In this document: piece by piece, positions 52,688-59,963 of the stretch
How the letters are laid out: every line of letters starts with the position of its first letter
Position numbering within the stretch: the stretch's first letter is position 1
Assembly (NCBI GenBank): GCA_019421385.1
Contig: JAHZFK010000015.1
Location: 5,880 to 69,879 of the forward strand
Direction of reading: 5' to 3'
DNA: 64,000 nucleotides
DNA from: Clostridiales bacterium
Lineage (GTDB): Bacteria; Bacillota; Clostridia; Oscillospirales; Butyricicoccaceae
The notes under the pieces: generated by a model
What the model was told of the DNA's origin: nothing
Databases searched by the model: none
The model's input: the letters and a program-made list of their open reading frames with translations, nothing else
Made by a program: the position numbers and the translations under genes

Positions 52688-54043
52688 TTGACCACCGATC
52701 TGACCGAAGGAAAACCCTCATCCAAGCTGTTCTGGTTTTCACTGCCGCTGCTGCTGAGCGTCGCGTTCCAGCAGCTTTACCAGATGGCCGACTCCATGAT
52801 CGTCGGCCGCTTTGCGGCAACGCCCGCCGCGGGCGAGCTGGCGCTCGCCGCTGTCGGCGCAAGTTATCCAATCACCCAACTGTTTGTCGCGGTCGCGACC
52901 GGCGTGAACATCGGCACCAGCGTGCTGGTCTCCCAGCTGTTCGGCGCAAAACGCTATCTGCGCATGAAAACCGCGATTTCCACCGCGCTGCTGACCACCA
53001 CCGTGATCGCGCTTGCGCTCACCCTCATCGGCACGCTCGCCACCGGCGGCATCATGCGCGCGCTGCAAACGCCGGAAAATATCTTTGCCGACGGCTCGCT
53101 CTATCTGCGGGTATATGTATTCGGTCTGCTGTTCCTGTTCATCTATAACGTCTGCACCGGTATCTTCAACGCGATGGGTGACAGCCGCACCCCGCTCATC
53201 CTGTTGATCCTGTCCTCGGTGAGCAACGTCATCCTTGACCTGGTGTTCGTCGCCGTGTTCCAGTGGGGCGTTGCAGGCGTTGCGTGGGCGACCTTTATCG
53301 CACAGGGCTGCGCGGGTGCGCTGGCCTTCCTGCTGCTGCTGCGCCGGGTGCGCTCGTTCGATACGGGCGGACATTTCCTGCCGTTCGCGCCCGAAATGCT
53401 GCGCCGCCTGACAAACTATGCCATTCCGTCCATCGCGCAGCAAAGCTTTGTCTCGGTCGGCAACGTCATCATCCAGTATTATGTCAACCTGTGCGGCGCG
53501 ACCGCTATCGCGGGCTTTTCCGCCGCGACCAAAGTCAATATGTTTGCGCTGACCTGCTGCATGTCGTTTGCCTCCGGTCTGTCCAGCTATGTGGCACAGA
53601 ACATCGGCGCACGCAAACTTGATCGCATCGGGCCGGGCCTCAAGGCGGGCGCGACCTTTGCCATCGCGCTTGCGGTGGTCTTTATGGCGGTTTATCTGCT
53701 GTTTGCGGACTTCCTCATCAGCCTATTTATCCCGGCGGGCAGCTCTTCGGGCGTGATCGACGTGGGACGGCAGTATCTGTTTGTCGTTACGCCGTTCTAT
53801 ATCATCGTGTGCATCAAGTTTGTCTGCGACAGCGTGCTGCGCGGCGCGGGTGCGATGCGGCCGTTCATGATTACGACCTTTTCTGATCTCATCATCCGCG
53901 TGGTGCTCTCGATCCTGCTGTTCCACGTCTGGCGCGAGCTGGGCATCTGGCTGTCCTGGCCGATCGGCTGGTTTTTGGGCTCCGGGCTTTCCGTTTTCTT
54001 TTACAAAACCGGTGCATGGCGCAAAAATCTTCCCGCGCTATAA
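52688..54043 (+). CDS. MATE-family efflux transporter
   Basis: 451 residues, twelve transmembrane helices in two related halves. Typical MATE blocks: SLPLLLSVAFQQLYQMADSMIVGRF, ALAAVGASYPITQLF, NAMGDSRTPLI and a matching C-terminal half (SIAQQSFVSVGNVIIQYYVNLCGATAIAGFSAATKV). Exports drugs or metabolites by Na+ or H+ exchange. The TTG at 52688 with AAGGAAGGA upstream is the likely start. DinF/NorM-type subgroup cannot be fixed. Confidence 0.92.
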   Translation: MTTDLTEGKPSSKLFWFSLPLLLSVAFQQLYQMADSMIVGRFAATPAAGELALAAVGASYPITQLFVAVATGVNIGTSVLVSQLFGAKRYLRMKTAISTALLTTTVIALALTLIGTLATGGIMRALQTPENIFADGSLYLRVYVFGLLFLFIYNVCTGIFNAMGDSRTPLILLILSSVSNVILDLVFVAVFQWGVAGVAWATFIAQGCAGALAFLLLLRRVRSFDTGGHFLPFAPEMLRRLTNYAIPSIAQQSFVSVGNVIIQYYVNLCGATAIAGFSAATKVNMFALTCCMSFASGLSSYVAQNIGARKLDRIGPGLKAGATFAIALAVVFMAVYLLFADFLISLFIPAGSSSGVIDVGRQYLFVVTPFYIIVCIKFVCDSVLRGAGAMRPFMITTFSDLIIRVVLSILLFHVWRELGIWLSWPIGWFLGSGLSVFFYKTGAWRKNLPAL

Positions 54044-54045
54044 CC

Positions 54046-54080
54046 AAACAGGGCTTCCCAAACGGAAGCCCTGTTTTTTT
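54046..54080 (+). terminator. MATE gene terminator
   Basis: AAACAGGGCTTCC CAAAC GGAAGCCCTGTTTTTTT. Confidence 0.9.
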
Positions 54081-54136
54081 GGTATAATACGGCTTTTCTC
54101 CATGCAAAATAAGGGCGGGAAGGAAGGGGAAAAACC

Positions 54137-54796
54137 TTGCTAAAGCTCATCCATGCGAGTAAAATATATCATGACAGCGGTGTGCAGGCGTTGCGCGACG
54201 TCAACCTGCATGTCGCGCCCGGCGACTATGTGTCCATCACCGGCGCATCCGGTTCGGGCAAAAGTACGCTCATGCACATTCTCGGCCTGCTTGACACGCT
54301 TTCCGCAGGGCAATACCTGCTCGGCGGGGCTGATGTGTCATGCCTGCCGCCGCATACACTTGCGCGGCTGCGCAGCGAGCAGATCGGCTTTATCTTTCAG
54401 GGCTTCCGCCTGCTGCCCGGCATGACCGCATTGGAAAACGTTGCGCTGCCGCTTACCCTGCAAGGGATACCGCGCAGCGAACGGCTGGAACGCGCCGAGC
54501 AGGCATTGGCGCGCGTTGGTCTGTCCGAGCGGACGACCCATCGACCTGACCAGCTCTCCGGCGGCCAGCAGCAGCGCGTGGCAATTGCCCGCGCAGTTGT
54601 CACCAAGCCGCGCGTTGTGCTGGCGGACGAGCCGACGGCAGGGCTTGACCCCGAAGTCGCAGAAGATGTGCTCAGCCTGCTCGACGACCTGCACCATGCG
54701 GGCCACACCATCGTACTGATTACACACGACCGCGCCGCCGCCTTGCGCGCAGCGCGTCGGCTCTATCTGGAAAGCGGCGTGCTTTCCGGCGGATAA
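54137..54796 (+). CDS. Orphan ABC ATPase (MacB/LolD type)
   Basis: 219 residues. Walker A GASGSGKSTLMHILG, Q-loop FQGFRLLPGMTA, signature LSGGQQQRVAIARA, Walker B VVLADEPTAGLD and the H-loop ITHDRAAA. The closest group by pattern is the LolD/MacB/FtsE-like ATPases that work with FtsX-type permeases, yet no permease gene is adjacent. Starts with TTG and stands before the dCMP deaminase gene, 21 bp away, so they may be co-transcribed. Confidence 0.88.
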   Translation: MLKLIHASKIYHDSGVQALRDVNLHVAPGDYVSITGASGSGKSTLMHILGLLDTLSAGQYLLGGADVSCLPPHTLARLRSEQIGFIFQGFRLLPGMTALENVALPLTLQGIPRSERLERAEQALARVGLSERTTHRPDQLSGGQQQRVAIARAVVTKPRVVLADEPTAGLDPEVAEDVLSLLDDLHHAGHTIVLITHDRAAALRAARRLYLESGVLSGG

Positions 54797-54817
54797 ATTC
54801 TTTCTGGGAGGCTGTTT

Positions 54818-55306
54818 ATGAACCGACGGGACAAGGTAAACTATTATCTGGATATGGCGCAGGTCGCGCTCGAACGCAGCACCTGTCTGCGGCGCGGCTT
54901 TGGCGCGGTGATCGTCAAAAATGACGTCATCGTGTCCACCGGCTATAACGGTGCGCCCCGTGGACGCGCCAACTGCATTGATATCGGCACCTGCATCCGG
55001 GCCAAAATGGGCATTCCGCGCGGGGAACGGTATGAGTTTTGCCGCTCGGTACACGCCGAAGCCAACGCCATCATCGCCGCGCCCCGCGAGCAGATGCTCG
55101 GTGCGACGCTCTATCTGGTGGGACGGGATATGTCCACCGGTGAAATCATGCCGGACGCCAACTCCTGCCCGATGTGCAAGCGTCTGATTATCAACGCGGG
55201 CATTGAAAAGGTGGTCATCCGCCGCGACGCGGATACATACGACACGATTGAAGTATCCGAATGGGTGGACCACGACGATATTCTGGAGGGAAAAATGGGT
55301 TACTGA
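54818..55306 (+). CDS. dCMP deaminase family protein
   Basis: 162 residues. Zinc-binding motifs HAEANAI and SCPMCKRLI with a GYNGAPRG loop, as in deoxycytidylate deaminases, which make dUMP for thymidylate synthesis; some relatives (ComEB) are linked to competence. An extra Cys pair in NCIDIGTCIRAKMGIPRGERYEFC matches the second zinc site of dCMP deaminases. GGGAGG before the ATG. Confidence 0.9.
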   Translation: MNRRDKVNYYLDMAQVALERSTCLRRGFGAVIVKNDVIVSTGYNGAPRGRANCIDIGTCIRAKMGIPRGERYEFCRSVHAEANAIIAAPREQMLGATLYLVGRDMSTGEIMPDANSCPMCKRLIINAGIEKVVIRRDADTYDTIEVSEWVDHDDILEGKMGY

Positions 55307-55343
55307 CCCGCTTTTTCTACATAACACAAGGAGGAGATTATCC

Positions 55344-55724
55344 ATGGAACTGAAGATTTTTAAGTGCATGCATTGCGGCAACATCATCGAAATGATTGAC
55401 GACCATCATGTACCGGTGATGTGCTGCGGCGAGAAGATGAAGGAATTCAAGGCGGGCGAGACCGACGGCGCATCCGAGAAGCACGTACCGGTCGTGACCG
55501 TTGAGGGTGACGTCATCCGCGCCAAGGTTGGCGAGGTTGCGCATCCGATGACCGAGGAGCACCACATCGCGTTCATCTGGCTGGTGACCGATAAGGGCGT
55601 ACACCGTGCAGTGCTCGACCACACGGGCGCACCCGAGGCGGTATTCCGTCTGGCGGAAGGCGAAAAGGCCGAAGCGGTTTACGAGTTCTGCAACCTGCAC
55701 GGACTGTGGAAGGCTTCGCTCTAA
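55344..55724 (+). CDS. dfx: Desulfoferrodoxin (superoxide reductase)
   Basis: 126 residues. N-terminal rubredoxin-like iron centre I with CMHCG and CCG; centre II ligands in SEKHVPVV, HPMTEEHHI and CNLHG (four His and one Cys). Reduces superoxide to peroxide, which the rubrerythrin encoded at 13 kb could then remove. AGGAGG upstream of the ATG. Confidence 0.96.
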   Translation: MELKIFKCMHCGNIIEMIDDHHVPVMCCGEKMKEFKAGETDGASEKHVPVVTVEGDVIRAKVGEVAHPMTEEHHIAFIWLVTDKGVHRAVLDHTGAPEAVFRLAEGEKAEAVYEFCNLHGLWKASL

Positions 55725-55741
55725 GGCATTGTGTGATATGG

Positions 55742-55772
55742 AAAAAACAGGCTGCGAAAGCAGCCTGTTTTT
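55742..55772 (+). terminator. Desulfoferrodoxin gene terminator
   Basis: AAAAAACAGGCTGC GAAA GCAGCCTGTTTTT. Confidence 0.88.
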
Positions 55773-55905
55773 GTGTCTTTTGCCGTTTCTCCTTTCTTTT
55801 TTCAAGGTTTTTATCATTTGTTCACAGATTCTACACAAAAGAGTCGTATCCTGCCTTTTATATCTTTTGATCCATTCCATCAGATGGAAGAAAGGACATC
55901 CAAAC

Positions 55906-56712
55906 ATGACGACTTTTTTTGCGCGTTGTGACGCACCGCATCCGGACGCGTTCCCGCTGCTCGGTCTGCGGCACATCCTGCTTCTGCTGGCGCTCGCGGG
56001 CTGTATCATCGCAGGGCTGCTCTGGATCCGGCAATTGCAGCCGCAGCAAGCGCAGCATGTGCTGTACGGCGCGGCGATCCTTGTGCCGACACTGGAACTG
56101 AGCCACTCGATCTGGCTGTATTTGACGGGCACGGCCTCGCTGGTCAAGCTGCTCCCGCTTCACCTGTGCGGCCTGCAAAGCCTGTTCATTCCGCTGGCCG
56201 TATTCACGAAGTTCACCTGTTTCCGCGATTTTGTGTATGCCACATCGCTGCTCGGCGGTATTTTCGGCACGGTCATGCCCGCCGGTGTGGCGGACTACTA
56301 CCCGCTGCTGTCTTTCCAGACCCTGCAAACCTTTGCGCTGCACGGCCTGCTGGTTTTTGTCCCGCTTGCGATGATCCTGTGCGGCCTGCACCGTCCGTCG
56401 ATCCACCGTTTCCCACGCGTGCTGTGCATTTTCCTGCTCGCCGCGCTGGCTGTCGGCATGGTCGATCAGCTGTTCGGAGAAAATTATATGTTCCTCTATG
56501 CTCCGCCGGCCGGCACGCCGCTGGTATGGATTTTCAACACCTTTGGCCGCGGTATTTATCTAGGCTGCACCTTTGTTTTGCTCGCAGGCGCCAGCTTGCT
56601 CATCCATCTCCCCTTCCGTGCATCCGCCGCAGCTACGGATTCGGAGGATACGCCGATACCCCTACCTTCATTGCAGCGACTGCATAAAAGCCGTCTTTGG
56701 CATCGTTCTTAG
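55906..56712 (+). CDS. YwaF/TIGR02206-type membrane protein
   Basis: 268 residues with seven hydrophobic segments; no signal peptide. Family-like features: an early ELSHSIWLYLTG, LPLHLCGLQSLFIPLAVFT, and NYMFLYAPPAGTPLVWIFN. The function of the family is unknown. ATG at 55906 with AAAGGA nine bases upstream; the much longer frame above is not protein-like. Ends in a bidirectional terminator shared with citrate synthase. Confidence 0.8.
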   Translation: MTTFFARCDAPHPDAFPLLGLRHILLLLALAGCIIAGLLWIRQLQPQQAQHVLYGAAILVPTLELSHSIWLYLTGTASLVKLLPLHLCGLQSLFIPLAVFTKFTCFRDFVYATSLLGGIFGTVMPAGVADYYPLLSFQTLQTFALHGLLVFVPLAMILCGLHRPSIHRFPRVLCIFLLAALAVGMVDQLFGENYMFLYAPPAGTPLVWIFNTFGRGIYLGCTFVLLAGASLLIHLPFRASAAATDSEDTPIPLPSLQRLHKSRLWHRS

Positions 56713-56714
56713 AC

Positions 56715-56751
56715 AAAAAGCGTGTCTCCATTTAGGAAACACGCTTTTTTT
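56715..56751. terminator. YwaF / citrate synthase bidirectional terminator
   Basis: AAAAAGCGTGT and ACACGCTTTTTTT around a longer A/T-rich loop. Confidence 0.85.
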
Positions 56752-56758
56752 GCTCTTT

Positions 56759-58126
56759 TCAGTTCCGTTCGTCCAGATTGACATAATCGACCGTTTTCGC
56801 CAGCGGCTTGTAAGCCGGGCGGATGATCTTGCCGCCGGTGGTGACCTCCTCCAGCCGGTGTGCCATCCAGCCAACAATACGCGCGGTGGCAAACAGCGGG
56901 GTGTACAGCGACTTGGGCAGACCGAGCATCTTATACACTAGCCCGGAATACATATCCACGTTGGCACACATCGGCTTATCACTGCCCTTCTTTTCAGCAA
57001 AAATCGCAGGCGTGAGCTTTTCAACCAGCTCGATGAGATCCATTTCCTTGGAAAAGCCGGTCTTTTCCGCCAGCGGACGCGCCGCCCGCTTGAGCGCCAC
57101 GGCACGCGGGTCGCTCTTGGTGTAGATGGCGTGACCCATGCCGTAAATCAGGCCCGAGCCATCGCCCGCCTCGCCGTCCAGAATGCGGCGCAGATAATCC
57201 GCGACCTCACCCTCGTCCGTCCAGTCGTGCAGGTTGGCTTTCATCTCTTCAAACTGCTTGACAACACGCAGGTTAGCACCACCGTGCCGCGGCCCCTTGA
57301 GCGCGGAAACCGCCGCGGCCACCGCAGAATATGTATCCGTACCGGAAGAGGAAGTGACGCGCACCGTAAACGAGGAATTGTTACCGCCGCCGTGCTCGGC
57401 GTGCAGGATCAAACAGCGATCGAGCAGCTTGGCTTCGTCATCCGTGTACTTACCGTTCGGACGCACCAGATGCAGGATGTTCTCCGCGGTCGAGCGTTCG
57501 GGATCGGGCACATGCAGAAACATGGAATCGCCGTCAAAGTAACGGCGCTTGGCCTGATACGCATGTGAGATGATGACCGGAAACTTCGCCATCAGGCTGA
57601 TGCCCTGCCGCATGATGTTCTCCACCGTGGTCTCATCCGGATTTTCGTCATAGGAGTACAGCGCCAGCGTCGCGCCCGCCAGCTTATTCATAATATCGCG
57701 GCTGGGCGCGCGCATGATCATATCCTCGGTGAAATTATCCGGCAGCGCACGCTCCAACCCGATCGTGTGCTGGAACTCCGCGAGCTGGCTGCGGGTGGGC
57801 AGCTTGCCGCACATCAGCAGATAGCCGACCTCTTCAAACCCGAAGCGGTTCTCACTTTCCAGACCGTGGATCAGATCATATACATTATAGCCGCGATAGG
57901 TCAGCCGGCCTTCGATCGGCTCCCGCTCGCCTTCGTTGATGATGTAACCGTGTACGTTGCCCAACCGGCTTGCACCGACCAGCACGCCCGTTCCATCCGC
58001 ATTGCGCAGGCCGCGCTTGATGCGGTAACGGGAATACAACTCCGACGGGATCTGACTGTTCAAGCGAAAACTCTCGCTCAATTCGTGCAGGAGTTCCTCA
58101 CTTACATAATTCGGCTGAATCGTCAT
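56759..58126 (-). CDS. gltA: Citrate synthase
   Basis: Joins acetyl-CoA and oxaloacetate to citrate, here probably for glutamate synthesis in an anaerobe. 455 residues, the longer Firmicutes form. Catalytic residues: His in LHAEHGGGNNSS, His in GMGHAIYTKSDPRA and Asp in NVDMYSGLVY. AAAGGGGAAAG upstream of the ATG. Single gene with its own promoter. Confidence 0.95.
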   Translation of the reverse strand: MTIQPNYVSEELLHELSESFRLNSQIPSELYSRYRIKRGLRNADGTGVLVGASRLGNVHGYIINEGEREPIEGRLTYRGYNVYDLIHGLESENRFGFEEVGYLLMCGKLPTRSQLAEFQHTIGLERALPDNFTEDMIMRAPSRDIMNKLAGATLALYSYDENPDETTVENIMRQGISLMAKFPVIISHAYQAKRRYFDGDSMFLHVPDPERSTAENILHLVRPNGKYTDDEAKLLDRCLILHAEHGGGNNSSFTVRVTSSSGTDTYSAVAAAVSALKGPRHGGANLRVVKQFEEMKANLHDWTDEGEVADYLRRILDGEAGDGSGLIYGMGHAIYTKSDPRAVALKRAARPLAEKTGFSKEMDLIELVEKLTPAIFAEKKGSDKPMCANVDMYSGLVYKMLGLPKSLYTPLFATARIVGWMAHRLEEVTTGGKIIRPAYKPLAKTVDYVNLDERN

Positions 58127-58168
58127 TCGGCTTTCCCCTTTCTGTGCTCACCTTATCTTTGTGAATAT

Positions 58169-58197
58169 ATTTTACTCCTATCCTGCATACATGTCAA
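58169..58197 (-). promoter_or_regulatory. Citrate synthase promoter
   Basis: Minus strand TTGACA (58192-58197), 17-bp spacer, TAAAAT (58169-58174). Confidence 0.78.
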
Positions 58198-58340
58198 TTT
58201 TTGTTGCTTGTGTAAGCCTACAAAAACTATTTTTCTACACTTTTCTACGTTGTTCACTCTGCCTGTGCGCAAGTCATTTCCTCTTATTGTGCAAATGTTT
58301 TTTCGATTTGCCTTGCAAAAGCAGCAGAGTATGCAGCGAT

Positions 58341-58372
58341 AAAAAAATCACGGCGAAAAGCCGTGATTTTTT
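58341..58372. terminator. Terminator after the zinc-ribbon gene
   Basis: AAAAAAATCACGGC GAAA GCCGTGATTTTTT. Confidence 0.9.
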
Positions 58373-58398
58373 CTTTTCCTTTATTGGGGTTGTTTTTA

Positions 58399-59727
58399 TC
58401 ACATCAGATCGAGCAGCTTATAGCAGCGCGCCTTGGTGTAGCTTTGCTTAAAGCTGTAAGAGGCAAGCTGGCCTGCCGTCTCGTCTGAGCTTTCCTTCGC
58501 CGCGTTGGCCGCGCCGGAGTCGCGTTCCTCGACCCACTGCTTATAGCTTTCCTCCTCGGCGGCATACTGATCCGCATTCAGGATGGTTGCCAGATAATCA
58601 TACATCTGCACCAGCAGGTTATCCCATGCCTCAAACGAGCTTGCCGTCAGCGCCAGTTCATCCTCCTGCGTAGCGGCAGAGGCGATCTGCAGATCGTTCT
58701 GCTCGAGCGCATCCATCTGGCTGCTGAAATCCTGCTTCTGCTCGTTCTGCTTCTGCTCGTTCTCCTGTTGCTTCTGCTCGGCCTCCTGCGCCTTGGTCAG
58801 CTGGTCGCGCAGCTCGGAAACCTGCTTTTTCTGATCGCTGGTCAGCGTATCGTCCGCATCGAGCGAATCCAGCTTGCCGGCAGCCGCGTCATACTTCTTA
58901 TCCGCCAGATAGCTCTTGACTTCCTCGATATCCGAAGCGAACTCACTGTCTGACTGTGCAGTTTCCGACTGTTCGATCAAATCCTCGATGGCACTGTACA
59001 GCGCGGAATCCGGATCGGTCACGCGGTTTTGCAACTGCTTGAGCAGCGCGATCGCCTCGGTATACTGTCCATTATCCACATAAGCCTGCGCGGTCTGGAA
59101 ATCCTCCAGCAGCTGAATGGTTGCATCCAGCGAGGACGGGTCCTTCGCTTCCGACTGCGCAGCGGTGTAATACTGGAGCGCTTTGTCAAAATCGCCACGG
59201 TTCAGATACTTTTCAGCCAGCGTCAGGTTTTCATCCGGCTGACGGCTCATGAAAAACCACACGCCGCCGCCGATCAGCGCGATAATCAGCACAACGACCA
59301 CCGCGATCACCGCGCCCTTTTTGCCCTTGGAAGGCTTGCGGTACGGCTGGTCATCCGGGTCAGGCTCGGAAAAGTATGTCGTGCGCGGCGCACCGGATGA
59401 GCGCGACGTACCCGATACGCGCGTTGCGCGCGGCGTATCCGAAGGGCGGCGCATCGACGACAGCTCCTCCGCCGTCGGGATATGCGGATCGGTCGCGGCA
59501 AACGGATCACCCGTGGTAATGCCGTCCCCGGACATGCTGCCGCCGCGATGGTCTTCCTTCATCGCCGCGTCAAATGCCGAAAGATCGATCGACCCTTTCA
59601 GTTCGTCGGGCAGTGAGGTAAAGACGGCGGTTTCATCGTTGACGCCCTCCTGCTCAACGACCGCGCCGCAGAATGGGCAGAATTTGCCCGCGATGGGCAG
59701 CTCCCTGCCGCAGTTCTTGCAAAGCAT
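58399..59727 (-). CDS. Zinc-ribbon, single-span protein with TPR-like and LprI-like parts
   Basis: 442 residues. N-terminal zinc ribbon (Cys 3, 6, 17, 20), a charged disordered linker, one transmembrane helix (about 138-160, AVIAVVVVLIIALIGGGVWFF), then an outside part with TPR-like repeats (YLNRGDFDKALQYYTAAQ, YVDNGQYTEAIALLKQL, YLADKKYDAAAGKL), a Gln/Glu-rich coiled coil and a C-terminal stretch resembling LprI/DUF1311 (AAEEESYKQWVEERDSG..SYTKARCYKLL). Likely a membrane sensor or scaffold; no known function. ATG at 59727 has GAGG upstream. Confidence 0.75.
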   Translation of the reverse strand: MLCKNCGRELPIAGKFCPFCGAVVEQEGVNDETAVFTSLPDELKGSIDLSAFDAAMKEDHRGGSMSGDGITTGDPFAATDPHIPTAEELSSMRRPSDTPRATRVSGTSRSSGAPRTTYFSEPDPDDQPYRKPSKGKKGAVIAVVVVLIIALIGGGVWFFMSRQPDENLTLAEKYLNRGDFDKALQYYTAAQSEAKDPSSLDATIQLLEDFQTAQAYVDNGQYTEAIALLKQLQNRVTDPDSALYSAIEDLIEQSETAQSDSEFASDIEEVKSYLADKKYDAAAGKLDSLDADDTLTSDQKKQVSELRDQLTKAQEAEQKQQENEQKQNEQKQDFSSQMDALEQNDLQIASAATQEDELALTASSFEAWDNLLVQMYDYLATILNADQYAAEEESYKQWVEERDSGAANAAKESSDETAGQLASYSFKQSYTKARCYKLLDLM

Positions 59728-59772
59728 GGATGGTTCCTCCTCTATCATATACATATATAACAATCCTATATT

Positions 59773-59801
59773 AGTATAGCATGGAGAAAAGCGCTTGTAA
59801 A
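59773..59801 (-). promoter_or_regulatory. Promoter of the zinc-ribbon gene
   Basis: Minus strand TTTACA (59796-59801), 17-bp spacer, TATACT (59773-59778). Confidence 0.7.
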
Positions 59802-59902
59802 CCTTTGTAACGGGAACCGAACGACCCAATTTTGCGTCTTGTATCTCAGCGGGAAATCATGGGAAAGCGGACTTTGTATCGAAACTGAAACCGCGCTTTG
59901 GC

Positions 59903-59932
59903 TTGACAAGCCATAGCCCGCGACCGTACAAT
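59903..59932 (+). promoter_or_regulatory. Promoter of the L,D-transpeptidase gene
   Basis: TTGACA (59903-59908), 18-bp spacer, TACAAT (59927-59932). Confidence 0.65.
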
Positions 59933-59963
59933 ATACTTATTATGGAACAAGGGGGATTATGCC

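Noticed and set aside
58730..58800. Short repeats in the zinc-ribbon gene as a tandem array
   Set aside because: They encode an EQKQ-rich coiled coil and do not have spacers.
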